Below are positions 52,386-61,421 of a stretch of DNA of 64,000 bases, piece after piece. The stretch is taken from positions 1-64,000 of the forward strand of contig JANQRP010000041.1 of NCBI GenBank assembly GCA_028284495.1. Direction: 5' to 3'. The stretch is from Longimicrobiales bacterium (GTDB lineage Bacteria; Gemmatimonadota; Gemmatimonadetes; Longimicrobiales; Gaopeijiaceae). A model generated the notes under the pieces. That model did not search any database. It was not told where the DNA came from and saw only the letters and a program-made list of their open reading frames with translations. The first letter of the stretch is position 1. Every line of letters starts with the position of its first letter. The translations under genes were made by a program, and so were the position numbers.

Positions 52386-53754
52386 ACTCGCCCAGGAGCG
52401 CGGAGAGCGACGCCTTTGCGTCGCCCAGCAGCATCCGGGTGTTCTCCGCGAAGAAGAGGCGGTTCTGTACGCCGGAGAAGCCCGCGCCGAGCGAGCGCTT
52501 CATGACGATCACGGTGCGCGCGTGGTCGACGTTGATGATCGGCATCCCGTAGATCGGGCTCGCCTCGTCTTCCCGCGCCGCGGGGTTCACCACGTCGTTC
52601 GCGCCGATCACCACCGCCATGTCGGTGCGCGGCAGCATCTGGTTCGCGTCCTCCATGTCGATCAGCTGATCGTAGGGGACGTTGGCCTCGGCCAGCAGGA
52701 CGTTCATGTGTCCGGGCATGCGGCCCGCCACCGGGTGGATCGCGAACTTCACCTCGGCGCCGTTCTTCTCGAGCACCTCGGCGAGTTCCCGCACGACGTG
52801 CTGCGCCTGCGCGACCGCCATGCCGTATCCGGGGATGAAGACCACGCTGGTGGCCGCCTCGAGCATCAGGAAGGTGTCCTCCGCACTCACCGGCCGCGCC
52901 TCGCCCTCCACCGCGGTGCCGCCGGAGGTCGAACCGAAGCCGCTGAACAGCACGTTGCCGAGCGAGCGGTTCATCGCGCGGCACATGATGTCGGTGAGGA
53001 TGATTCCGGACGCGCCCACGAGCGCACCCGCGACGATCAGCAGCAGGTTGTTGATCGCGAACCCGGCGGCGCTCGCCGCGAGCCCGGAGTAGCTGTTCAG
53101 GAGCGCGATGACCACGGGCATGTCGGCGCCACCGATCGGGATGACGGTCGTCACGCCGAGGACGAGAGCCGTACCGAGAACGACCCAGAACGGCAGGCCG
53201 CCCACGACGGGGTCCAGCACGAACATGACGCCCGCCGCGAGCGCGCCCGCGACGAGCAGGATGTTCAGGAACGCCTGGCCCGGCAGCTGGACGGGCGCCG
53301 AGTTCATTCGCCCCGAAAGCTTGCCGTACGCGATCAGACTGCCGGTCGTGGTGAGGCCGCCGATCAGCACGGACGCGACGACCGTGGAGAGTCCGAACGC
53401 CGGCAGGGTGGAAATACCGGCCACCGACGTGCCCGCCACGGCCGACCACCCGACGAGCAGCGACGCCGCCCCGCCGGACCCGTTGAAGAGCGCCACCATC
53501 TCCGGCATGGCCGTCATCTGCACCCGTCGCGCCGCGACCGCCCCGATGATCGATCCGAGCGCGACCCCGGCCGCGATCCACTCGAACGTCAGGATGTCGC
53601 GCGAGAGGAGCGTCACCACGACCGCCACCGCCATCCCGACGGCGCTCAGCAGGTTTCCGCGCGGAGCGGACTCGGGCCGGCCCAGCATCTTGAGCCCGAG
53701 GATGAAGCAGGCCGCGGACGCGATGTAGACCAGATTGATGGCGACCTGGTTCAT
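52375..53754 (-). CDS. pntB: NAD(P) transhydrogenase subunit beta
   Basis: PntB holds the membrane part II and the NADP(H)-binding domain III of proton-translocating transhydrogenase. The 459-residue product has about eight membrane segments, then MPGHMNVLLAEANVPYDQL, GANDVVNPAARED, PIYGMPIINVDHARTVIV and MKRSLGAGFSG...LFFAENTRMLLGDAK, the conserved NADP-binding domain. With PntA it uses the proton gradient to make NADPH from NADH. It is the last gene of pntAa-pntAb-pntB and starts in an ATGA overlap. Confidence 0.96.
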   Translation of the reverse strand: MNQVAINLVYIASAACFILGLKMLGRPESAPRGNLLSAVGMAVAVVVTLLSRDILTFEWIAAGVALGSIIGAVAARRVQMTAMPEMVALFNGSGGAASLLVGWSAVAGTSVAGISTLPAFGLSTVVASVLIGGLTTTGSLIAYGKLSGRMNSAPVQLPGQAFLNILLVAGALAAGVMFVLDPVVGGLPFWVVLGTALVLGVTTVIPIGGADMPVVIALLNSYSGLAASAAGFAINNLLLIVAGALVGASGIILTDIMCRAMNRSLGNVLFSGFGSTSGGTAVEGEARPVSAEDTFLMLEAATSVVFIPGYGMAVAQAQHVVRELAEVLEKNGAEVKFAIHPVAGRMPGHMNVLLAEANVPYDQLIDMEDANQMLPRTDMAVVIGANDVVNPAAREDEASPIYGMPIINVDHARTVIVMKRSLGAGFSGVQNRLFFAENTRMLLGDAKASLSALLGEFKD

Positions 53755-54065
53755 GCGCCGCCCGCCCCGCCGTCGTCCTTCTTCCCGCCGTCCCGCGTCT
53801 TGAAGAACCGGAGCATCCGGTCGGTCACCAGGTAGCCGCCGACCACGTTGATGGAGGCGAAGACGACCGCCCCGAACCCGAGCCAGACGGCCAGGTCGCC
53901 CTGCTCGGCGCCCGCCGCCGCCAGCGCACCCAGCAGCGTGATGCCCGAGATCGCGTTCGACCCCGACATCAGCGGCGTGTGGAGCGTGGCAGGCACCTTC
54001 GAGATGAGTTCGAACCCGAGGAAGATCGACAGCACGAGAACGAAGGCGAGGAGGACGGCTTCCAT
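53751..54065 (-). CDS. pntAb: NAD(P) transhydrogenase subunit alpha 2
   Basis: This 104-residue protein has two to three membrane helices (LLAFVLVLSIFLGFELI, ISGITLLGALAAAGAE, LAVWLGFGAVVFASINVVGGYLV region) and the PATLHTPLMSGSNAISG motif of the PntA membrane part. Alpha is thus split into two genes here, as in many non-enteric bacteria. Start and stop overlap pntAa (TGATG) and pntB (ATGA), so the three subunits are translated as a unit. Confidence 0.93.
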   Translation of the reverse strand: MEAVLLAFVLVLSIFLGFELISKVPATLHTPLMSGSNAISGITLLGALAAAGAEQGDLAVWLGFGAVVFASINVVGGYLVTDRMLRFFKTRDGGKKDDGGAGGA

Positions 54066-55195
54066 CAGGCGCGCTCCTTCAGGTCCGGGTGGATGATCTC
54101 GCCGGCGTGCGTGACGGCCGACCGCGCGAGGATGTCGTCGTCGAAATCGAGCCTGAATGCACCCGACTCGTCGTCGCGGAACTCGCCGAGGAAGGCGGTC
54201 ACGTTCGACGCGAACATCTCGCTCGCGTCGACGACCACGTCGGCCGGAAGGTTCGAGGGGCCGACGACGTGCACCCCGTCGACGTCGACGGTCTCGCCGT
54301 GAACCGATCCCTCGACGTTCCCGCCGGTCGCCGTCGCCATGTCGATGATGACGGAGCCGGGTCGCATGGCCGCGACCATCTCCCGCGAGACGATGCGGGG
54401 CGCCGGGCGGCCGAAGAGCTGCGCCGTGGTGATGACCACGTCGGACCTGCCGATCGCCTCCGCCATCCCCACCCGCTGGCGCTCGAGCTGCTCCGGGGTG
54501 AGCTGCTTCGCGTACCCCTGGTCGGTCTGACCCGTCTCCCCGCCGAGGTCGATCTCCAGGAACTTCGCGCCCAGCGAACGCACCTCCTCCGCGACCACAG
54601 GACGGGTGTCGAAGGCCTCGACGCGCGCTCCGAGCCGACGCGCGGTCGCGATCGCCTGGAGGCCGGCGACCCCGGCCCCGATCACGAACACGCGCGCCGC
54701 CGGAATCGTCCCGGACGGCGTCATCATCATCGGGAAGATCTTGTCGAGAGTCCCGGCTGCCGTGACGACCGCGGCGTAGCCCGCCAGGCTCGCCTGGGAG
54801 GAGAGCACGTCGAGCTTCTGCGCGCGGGTCGAGCGCGGGACCATCTCGAGCGAGATCGCGGTCACCCCCGCCTCCGCCATCGCCCCGAGCCGCTCCGGGC
54901 TCCGATACGGGTCCAGGAGGCTCATGTGCACGAGGCCGCCCGGAAGCGCGCGAATTCCCTCGACGGAGGGAGGCCGGACCCGCACCGCGACGTGGGCGCC
55001 GTCCAGCAACTCGCCCCGGCCGACCACCTCGGCGCCCGCGTCCGCGTAGGAGGCGTCCGCAAAGCCCGCACGCCCTCCGGCTCCGCTCTCGATTCGCACC
55101 GCGTCCCCGGCGTCGACCAGGTGGCGCACGCGGGTCGGAGTGAGTGCGACGCGACGCTCGTCGGGTTCGGTTTCGGAGAAAGCGGCGATCTTCAT
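54065..55195 (-). CDS. pntAa: NAD(P) transhydrogenase subunit alpha 1
   Basis: PntAa is the soluble NAD(H)-binding domain I of transhydrogenase. The 376-residue product begins MKIAAFSETEPDERRVALTP and has RVFVIGAGVAGLQAIATARRLGA (Rossmann), RVEAFDTRPVV and GGETGQTDQGYAKQL, the mobile loop region, ending with SNLPADVV. It resembles alanine dehydrogenase but the following pntAb-pntB fix its role. The ATG at 55195 agrees with the family N-terminus; the ribosome site is weak. It heads the pnt operon. Confidence 0.95.
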   Translation of the reverse strand: MKIAAFSETEPDERRVALTPTRVRHLVDAGDAVRIESGAGGRAGFADASYADAGAEVVGRGELLDGAHVAVRVRPPSVEGIRALPGGLVHMSLLDPYRSPERLGAMAEAGVTAISLEMVPRSTRAQKLDVLSSQASLAGYAAVVTAAGTLDKIFPMMMTPSGTIPAARVFVIGAGVAGLQAIATARRLGARVEAFDTRPVVAEEVRSLGAKFLEIDLGGETGQTDQGYAKQLTPEQLERQRVGMAEAIGRSDVVITTAQLFGRPAPRIVSREMVAAMRPGSVIIDMATATGGNVEGSVHGETVDVDGVHVVGPSNLPADVVVDASEMFASNVTAFLGEFRDDESGAFRLDFDDDILARSAVTHAGEIIHPDLKERA

Positions 55196-55377
55196 CCCGT
55201 GCGCGTGGCTGGCGATGAGACACTCTGACCGGCACCCCTCCCGGGAGCGGGTCCGTCGAACGACCTTGAAACTAACACGCGGCCTCGGGGATCGTGCCAC
55301 ATCGGCGCACGCGTCCGAGGGACCCCGCCCGACCGCGCCTCCTCGCCCCTCCCGACTCCCGCTCCGAACCCCGTCGA

Positions 55378-57300
55378 ATGATCTGGCTGCTCGCATCGCT
55401 CGCGGCACTCGTCGTCGGTCCGCTCCTGCTCGGAGCGTTCGGAGCCCGGCGGAGTGTGGTGTCGCTCCTGGACGGGTTCGTGGTCGTCGCGGTGCCCGGG
55501 CTCATCTTCCTGCACTTCGTTCCGGAGGCCGTCGAGCACCTCACGGTGCTCCCCGTCCTGGCCCTCCTGATCGGCTTCTGGGCGCCGGTGGCCGCCGAGA
55601 AGCTCCTGCGGGACTCCCACGGCCGCACGGACCAGCTGGCCCTCTTCCTCGGCGTGACCGGGATGGCGGTGCATGGGCTTCTCGACGGCGCGGCGCTGCC
55701 GTCCGTGGCCGGGGCGGACTCCACGGGGTTCGCCCTCGCCATCGTCCTCCACCGAATCCCCGTCGGCCTCGCCATCTGGTGGATGGTGCGGTCGATGGTC
55801 GGCACCCCGCAGGCCATGGCCGCCATCGGGGGACTCGGGGTCGTGACCGTGGTCGGGTGGGTCGGGGGCTCGGAACTCTCGGCGCTGGTCGGATCGGGCG
55901 GTGTCGAGCTCTACCAGGCGCTCGTCGGGGGCTCCCTCGTCCACGTCATCTTCCACCGTTCGCCGGAGCTGGCTCCCGACGCGCCGCCCCGCTCGCTCGC
56001 CCGGTACGCCGAGGGCACCGGCGCGCTGCTCGCGTTGGCGCTGCTGGCGGTCGTCGCGGTGTCGGAGGGTGCGACGGGGCACCACGGCGGAATCGAGTTC
56101 CTCGAGCGATTCGTCGTCCTGACCGCCACGAGCGCGCCGGCCCTGGTGATCGCGTATCTGTTCGCCGGACTCCTTTTCGCGTACATGCCGGCGGGATCCA
56201 TCCGGTGGATGTCGAAGGGTGGATCGCTCGCGCAGGCGGCGCGCGGGATGATCGTGGGGCTTCCGCTCCCCGTCTGCTCGTGCGGCGTCGTGCCCCTCTA
56301 TCAGACCCTGGTCCGTCGAGGCGCGGCCCCGGCGGCCGCGATGGCGTTCCTGGTGGCGACCCCGGAGCTGGGCCTCGACGCCGTCTTCCTCTCGATCCCG
56401 CTACTCGGGGCCCAGATGACCGGGATCCGGCTGGTCGCCGCCGCCGCCGCCGCCCTTCTGGTCGGCTGGTGGGTCGGCGCCTGGGTCCAGCGACGCGGGG
56501 TCTCGGCGGTCGACGATGGGCCGCAGATCTGTGAGGGGTGCGGCTGCTCGCTCACGCCGGAGGGGGAGCTCACGCCCTCTGCCGAGGAGCGCTCCCCGAT
56601 GGGCGCACTGCGGGTGGGCTTCGGTTCGGTGGTCGACGACACGGCGCCATGGATCGTCGTGGGTCTCGCGATCGCGGCAATCGCCGCACCGCTCCTGGCC
56701 CAGGGATGGCTCGCGAGGCTGCCCGCCGGGATCGACGTGCTGCTCTTCGCCGCGATCGGCTTCCCGACCTACGTGTGCGCGAGTTCGGCGACGCCTCTGG
56801 TGGCGGCGCTCATGGCGGGCGGGCTTAGCCCGGGCGCCGCCGTGGCGTTCCTCATCACCGGCCCGGCCACGAACGTCACCACCCTCGGCGTGCTCTCGTC
56901 CCTGCACGGGCGCGCGGCGGCGCTTCGTTTCGCCGGCACCCTCGTGGCGCTGTCCGTCGGCATGGGGCTGCTCCTGAACCTCGGCCTGGGGGCCGTCGAT
57001 CTCGGGGTCCCGTCGCTCGAGTCCCTGACGGAGGAGGCCCCGGGGCCGATCGAGCTCGTCGCGCTGGGCGCGCTCACGATCCTCGTGGCCGCGTCGATTG
57101 CGCGCAGGGGGATCCGGGCCTTCGCTCGGGAGGTGACCGACGGGATGGGGGTCGGCGGCGAACACGACCACGGCCATGACCATGCCCACGGGCAGGCGCA
57201 CGGGCAGGGCGACGGCAACGGCCCGGGGCAGCCACGCAACGAGGACGCCGACGACGCCGGGGCCTCGCGTTCGCACGAGGATGCCCGCACACTCAGGTGA
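55378..57300 (+). CDS. ZIP-like domain fused to SO_0444-type permease
   Basis: The 640-residue membrane protein joins two transporter parts. The first 225 residues look ZIP-like: IFLHFVPEAVEHL, AVHGLLDGAAL and LHRIPVGLAIWW match the His/Pro/Glu metal-site helices, though several ligands differ. The rest has the two halves of the SO_0444/ArsP-type permease: VGLPLPVCSCGVVPLYQTLVRRG and FPTYVCASSATPL with GPATNVTTLGVL. The linker has a CEGCGC cluster (about residues 395-400) and the C-terminus is a His-rich tail (HDHGHDHAHGQAHG). This suggests transport of a divalent metal, Cu or Zn, but the direction is unknown. Confidence 0.82.
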   Translation: MIWLLASLAALVVGPLLLGAFGARRSVVSLLDGFVVVAVPGLIFLHFVPEAVEHLTVLPVLALLIGFWAPVAAEKLLRDSHGRTDQLALFLGVTGMAVHGLLDGAALPSVAGADSTGFALAIVLHRIPVGLAIWWMVRSMVGTPQAMAAIGGLGVVTVVGWVGGSELSALVGSGGVELYQALVGGSLVHVIFHRSPELAPDAPPRSLARYAEGTGALLALALLAVVAVSEGATGHHGGIEFLERFVVLTATSAPALVIAYLFAGLLFAYMPAGSIRWMSKGGSLAQAARGMIVGLPLPVCSCGVVPLYQTLVRRGAAPAAAMAFLVATPELGLDAVFLSIPLLGAQMTGIRLVAAAAAALLVGWWVGAWVQRRGVSAVDDGPQICEGCGCSLTPEGELTPSAEERSPMGALRVGFGSVVDDTAPWIVVGLAIAAIAAPLLAQGWLARLPAGIDVLLFAAIGFPTYVCASSATPLVAALMAGGLSPGAAVAFLITGPATNVTTLGVLSSLHGRAAALRFAGTLVALSVGMGLLLNLGLGAVDLGVPSLESLTEEAPGPIELVALGALTILVAASIARRGIRAFAREVTDGMGVGGEHDHGHDHAHGQAHGQGDGNGPGQPRNEDADDAGASRSHEDARTLR

Positions 57301-57331
57301 ATCGCAGTCTTCCCCCAGCGCCGAGGTGCCG

Positions 57332-58930
57332 GTGAACACGCCCCAATCCGACCCTCCACCGGCACCCTCCCGCCCGTCCTCCGCGAGCCCGCTTCGGCGA
57401 TGGGCGCCAGTGCTCGTCCTGGCCGCGGCGGCCGCGTACGCGCTCAGCTTCGCACCGGCCGGAGAGATCGCGATCGACGCGGGAGAGAGCTACGGCTTCA
57501 GCTCGCTGATCCCCGCACTGGTCACCCTCGTGCTGGTGTTCTTCACGCGGGATGTCGTCTCGTCGCTCTTCCTCGGCATCCTGAGCGCCGGCTTCGTGGT
57601 GCGGGACGCGAACCTCATCGACCGATTCCTGCTGCCGAGCATCGGCACCGAGAGCTTCGCGCTGATCCTGGTCGTGTACCTCTGGGCGCTCGGCGGGATG
57701 ATCGGGCTGTGGACCCGCACGGGCGGAGCGCAGCATTTCGCGGAGTGGGCCGGGCGAAAGATCGTCCGCGGTCCGCGGACCGCCCGACTCTTCGCGTGGC
57801 TCGTCGGCATCGTCTTCCACCAGGGCGGTACGATCTCCACGATCCTCGCGGGAACGACGGTCCGGCCGGTGACCGACCGCGAGAAGGTGAGCCACGAGGA
57901 GCTGACGTACATCGTCGACTCGACGGCCAGCCCCATCGCAACCGTGATCCCCCTCAACGCGTGGCCGCTGTACGTGGCCGGGCTCGTGGCGGGCACGACA
58001 CCCTTCTTCGCCACCGAGCAGGAGGCGGTCACGTTCTTCTTCCGTTCGGTCCCCTTCAACTTCTACGGCGTCTTCGCGGTACTCATGACGCTGCTGTTCG
58101 CGCTGGACGTGCTTCCGGTGATCGGGCGCCGGATGCGTGCGGCGCGCGAGCGGGCCCGCGAGACCGGACAGCTCAACCGCCCGGACTCCGACCCCATCGC
58201 CGCCGAGGAACTCTCCCAGCTGCGCATCCCGACGGGGTACCGCACCGGGCTCGCCGACTTCGCGGTTCCGCTGGTAGTGCTGATCGGCACGGCGCTGACG
58301 GGCGTCGTAAGGCCCCTCTCAGCAGCGATTTCAGCCGGCGACCTCGAGATCTTTCTCAGCGGCATCGACGTGCCGATCGCGGAGGCGTTCGGTCTCGCGA
58401 TCCTCTCGGCCATCGTGCTCGCGCTCGTGAAGGGGATGGCGCTCGCGGAGGTGGTGGAGGGATTCGTGGACGGGTGCAAGGGCGTGACGATCGGCGCGCT
58501 GGTCCTTGCCCTCGCCGTCACCCTGGGCGACATCTCGGGCCTGCTGGGCACCGCCAACTTCATCGTGGACGTCACGAGCGACCTGTTCAGCCCGGTGCTG
58601 CTGCCCGCTACGCTCATGCTGATCTGCATGGGCGTCGCGTTCTCGATCGGCTCCTCGTGGGGCACGTACGCAGTGGTCTTCCCGATCGCGATGCCGCTGG
58701 CGTTCGCCATCCTTCCGGACGCCACGTACGTGTCCCTCTGCTTCGGTGCGGTACTCGGCGGTGCCGTGTTCGGCGACCAGTGCTCGCCGATCTCCGACAC
58801 GACGATCCTGACCAGCCTGGCCTGCGGCGCGGACGTGATGGATCATGTGCTGACCCAGATTCCGCTCGCCCTGGCCGCAGCCGGCATGGGAGCGATCGTG
58901 TCGACCGGGATCGCATTCCTCCTCGTCTGA
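57332..58930 (+). CDS. NhaC-family Na+/H+ antiporter
   Basis: The 532-residue protein has a dozen membrane helices and the NhaC family signature regions VFHQGGTISTILAGTTVRPVTD, YIVDSTASPIATVIPLNAWP and FGDQCSPISDTTILTSLACGADVMDH. It should exchange Na+ (or another cation or organic acid couple) for protons in the inner membrane. GTG at 57332 is chosen since GAGG lies five bases upstream and the preceding open frame is antisense-like. The first 20 residues are Pro/Ser-rich and likely cytoplasmic. Confidence 0.9.
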   Translation: MNTPQSDPPPAPSRPSSASPLRRWAPVLVLAAAAAYALSFAPAGEIAIDAGESYGFSSLIPALVTLVLVFFTRDVVSSLFLGILSAGFVVRDANLIDRFLLPSIGTESFALILVVYLWALGGMIGLWTRTGGAQHFAEWAGRKIVRGPRTARLFAWLVGIVFHQGGTISTILAGTTVRPVTDREKVSHEELTYIVDSTASPIATVIPLNAWPLYVAGLVAGTTPFFATEQEAVTFFFRSVPFNFYGVFAVLMTLLFALDVLPVIGRRMRAARERARETGQLNRPDSDPIAAEELSQLRIPTGYRTGLADFAVPLVVLIGTALTGVVRPLSAAISAGDLEIFLSGIDVPIAEAFGLAILSAIVLALVKGMALAEVVEGFVDGCKGVTIGALVLALAVTLGDISGLLGTANFIVDVTSDLFSPVLLPATLMLICMGVAFSIGSSWGTYAVVFPIAMPLAFAILPDATYVSLCFGAVLGGAVFGDQCSPISDTTILTSLACGADVMDHVLTQIPLALAAAGMGAIVSTGIAFLLV

Positions 58931-58937
58931 AGCCCGC

Positions 58938-60299
58938 ATGATCACGTTTCGTCGGATTCCCACCCGCGTGCCTGCCGTGGCGCTCGGCGCGCTCGCCGTC
59001 GCCGCGTGCGCCACGGCGCCGGGCGCCTCGACGTCGGACGCGCGCCCGGGGGCGTCCGGCTCCACCTCCACCGCGGACGTGTTTCCCGACCTCCGCAGCG
59101 TGGTCGACTGGGAGGCCGCGCACGACGGCGCCCGGCAGCCCGGACTCGAGGACCGTCGGTTCTCGCCCGAGCAGTACTGGGAGATCGCGATGCCGCTCGT
59201 CGAAGCCACCGAGCGACTCTCCGTGGCCGAGGTCGGGCACAGCGTCGAGGGCCGGCCACTCCGGGAAATCGTGTTCGGCTCGGGCCCGATCCGCGTCCTC
59301 GCGTGGTCGCAGATGCACGGCGACGAGTCCACGGCATCCATGTCGCTGGTCGATCTGCTGGCGTGGCTGGGCTCCGACGACCCGCTCGTCCGGGACCTCG
59401 GGTCGCGGATCACGCTCCACATGATCCCGATCCTGAATCCGGACGGAGCGGCCCGTTTCATACGCCGCAACGCCCTCGGCGTGGACGTGAATCGCGATGC
59501 CCGCCGCCTTGCGACTCCGGAGGGTCGGACGCTCAAGGCCGTGCACGACCGGGTCGAGCCCGACTTCGCCTTCAACCTGCACGACCAGAACGTGCGGACG
59601 CGCGTGGGGAGTACCGACCGTGGCGCCGCCATCTCGCTGCTCGCCCCGGCCTTCAACCGGACTCGGGACGTGAATCCGACGCGGGAACGTGCCATGCGGA
59701 TCGCGTCCGCGATCGCGCTGGCGGTGGAGCCGGTGGTGGGCGACCACGTCACGCAGTACAACGACGCCTTCAACCCCCGCGCCTTCGGCGACCTCATCTC
59801 GGCCTGGGGTGCCAGTGCCGTCCTCATCGAGTCCGGCGGCATGGAGCGGGATCCCCAGAAGCAGCGCCTCCGGCGGGCCAACTTCGTGGCGCTCGGGCAT
59901 GCCCTCGAGGTGATCGCCCGCGAGCGGTGGTCCGCGATCGGGACCGACGTCTACGAAGCCCTTCCCCCGAACGGGCGCGCCGTGGACGACCTCCTGGTCA
60001 TGGGCGGGACCGTCGTGATCGAGGGCTGGTCCGGTGCGCGGGAGACGCGGCTGGACCTCCTCGTGCGCTACGCCCGGCCGCTCCTCGAGCGGGGCGGCGC
60101 GCTCGGGGACCTCGGCGACCTCGAAGGGTACGAGGCCCGCGATACGCTCGACGCGACCGGGCTGTACATCCTTCCGCAGGGTGAGATGCGGCCCGAAGGG
60201 GGGATCCTCGAGCCCGGCGCGCCGGCCACCTTCCTCCTCGCGCGCGACCCCGACGGTCGCGACGTGGTGCTCGACTTCGACGGCGGCCCCGGCCGCTGA
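58938..60299 (+). CDS. M14-family carboxypeptidase lipoprotein
   Basis: The 453-residue lipoprotein (lipobox VAAC, Cys24) has an M14 peptidase domain: His127 and Glu130 in QMHGDESTASM, NPDGAARFIRRNALGVDVNRDA (Arg/Asn substrate site) and FNLHDQN for the third zinc ligand. A C-terminal beta-rich extension follows. It should remove C-terminal residues from peptides in the periplasm or outside. It begins seven bases after the NhaC stop, so they probably share an mRNA. It is a third M14 enzyme in the window, shorter than the other two and the only one with a lipid anchor. Confidence 0.92.
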   Translation: MITFRRIPTRVPAVALGALAVAACATAPGASTSDARPGASGSTSTADVFPDLRSVVDWEAAHDGARQPGLEDRRFSPEQYWEIAMPLVEATERLSVAEVGHSVEGRPLREIVFGSGPIRVLAWSQMHGDESTASMSLVDLLAWLGSDDPLVRDLGSRITLHMIPILNPDGAARFIRRNALGVDVNRDARRLATPEGRTLKAVHDRVEPDFAFNLHDQNVRTRVGSTDRGAAISLLAPAFNRTRDVNPTRERAMRIASAIALAVEPVVGDHVTQYNDAFNPRAFGDLISAWGASAVLIESGGMERDPQKQRLRRANFVALGHALEVIARERWSAIGTDVYEALPPNGRAVDDLLVMGGTVVIEGWSGARETRLDLLVRYARPLLERGGALGDLGDLEGYEARDTLDATGLYILPQGEMRPEGGILEPGAPATFLLARDPDGRDVVLDFDGGPGR

Positions 60300-60341
60300 T
60301 ATTCGGATCCGACACTTCCCGCCTCCACCGACCGACCCACC

Positions 60342-60815
60342 ATGACCCGACGCCTCTCCGCCCTTCTGCTCGTCCCCCTCACCCTTCTCGGCTGCGCGGA
60401 CGCCGCCTCCGACGAAGAGGCCGGTCCCGCCGCGGACGCCCCGATGCCCGCCGAGGCATCGGCGCCGGCTCCGGCACGCTCGGTGACGATCGTATCGCCG
60501 GCCCAGGGCGACACGGTCCCGGCCGGCGCGGTCGAAGTCACCCTCTCGGCAGCGGGGCTGACCATCCTGCCCGCCGGGGACACGACGGCGAACAGCGGCC
60601 ACCACCACCTCTTCCTCGACGCCGACGTCTCCCCCGCCGGCCAGCCGATTCCGGCCGTCGAGAACAGCATCGTGCACATGGGGGACGCCTCCTCGAGCTT
60701 CGTGTTCGAGAACGTCGCACCCGGCGAGCACCGACTGATCGCCGTCGTCGGCGACTGGCAGCACGTGCCGCTCGAACCGATGGTCGTGGACACGGTCACG
60801 TTCGTCGTTCGCTGA
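60342..60815 (+). CDS. DUF4399-type lipoprotein
   Basis: The 157-residue lipoprotein (lipobox LLGC) has an acidic/Ala-Pro linker followed by a beta-sandwich domain with NSGHHHLFLDADV, IVHMGDASSSFVF and GEHRLIAVVGDWQHVPL. The triple-His strand and the GD-x-H pattern match the DUF4399 family, of unknown function. The His cluster suggests a metal site. It lies 42 bases after the M14 lipoprotein on the same strand. Confidence 0.82.
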   Translation: MTRRLSALLLVPLTLLGCADAASDEEAGPAADAPMPAEASAPAPARSVTIVSPAQGDTVPAGAVEVTLSAAGLTILPAGDTTANSGHHHLFLDADVSPAGQPIPAVENSIVHMGDASSSFVFENVAPGEHRLIAVVGDWQHVPLEPMVVDTVTFVVR

Positions 60816-60880
60816 CCGCCGGCCGTCAATCCGTCACCTTCGCCGCTACCTTCCGCCCGCTCCGCCCTCCGGATCCAGCC

Positions 60881-61357
60881 ATGCCGAACCGCGCCCGTCG
60901 CCTGCTCGCCGCCGCATCCGTAGCACTGGCCGCCGCGCTCGTCGCCGCGCCCGCCCACGCCCAGCTCGGGACGACCACCAGCATCGGCGTCGGATGGGCC
61001 ACCCCACAGGGTGATCTCGACGATTCCGTCGACGACGGATACACGGTCCGCGGCCAGCTCGGGCTCTCAGCGCTGGGCCTCGTCGAGATTCACGGGCAGG
61101 CGGGGTGGACCCGCTTTCCGTCGGGATCGGAGTCCGCGGACGACGCCGACCTTCTGCACGCCGGCGTCGGCGCGCGCGTCGGTCTCGGGCTCATCTGGGT
61201 CGGCGCGAACGCGGTCTACTTCTTCGGCGACGGCGAGGACGAGGTGGGCATCTTCCCCGAGATCGGCGTGAGCCTGCTGATGCTCGAGATCGTTGCGGAC
61301 TACAACTTCTCGGCGGATCGTGACTGGTTCGCGGTCAGGGCCGGGATTCGATTCTGA
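60881..61357 (+). CDS. small outer-membrane beta-barrel protein
   Basis: The 158-residue product has a signal peptide (cleavage near PAHAQ) and about eight amphipathic strands (TTTSIGVGWATPQG, GYTVRGQLGLSALG, LLHAGVGARVGLGLIWVG, AVYFFGDGED, VADYNFS), ending in Phe as many barrel proteins do (WFAVRAGIRF). It looks like an OmpA/OmpW-type eight-stranded barrel with no soluble domain. Function is unknown. Confidence 0.78.
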   Translation: MPNRARRLLAAASVALAAALVAAPAHAQLGTTTSIGVGWATPQGDLDDSVDDGYTVRGQLGLSALGLVEIHGQAGWTRFPSGSESADDADLLHAGVGARVGLGLIWVGANAVYFFGDGEDEVGIFPEIGVSLLMLEIVADYNFSADRDWFAVRAGIRF

Positions 61358-61421
61358 TCCTGGTCGGGTGACCGCACGCTCGGCCCAACCCCACCCCCAG
61401 CGACCCGCACACGGCGCACCC

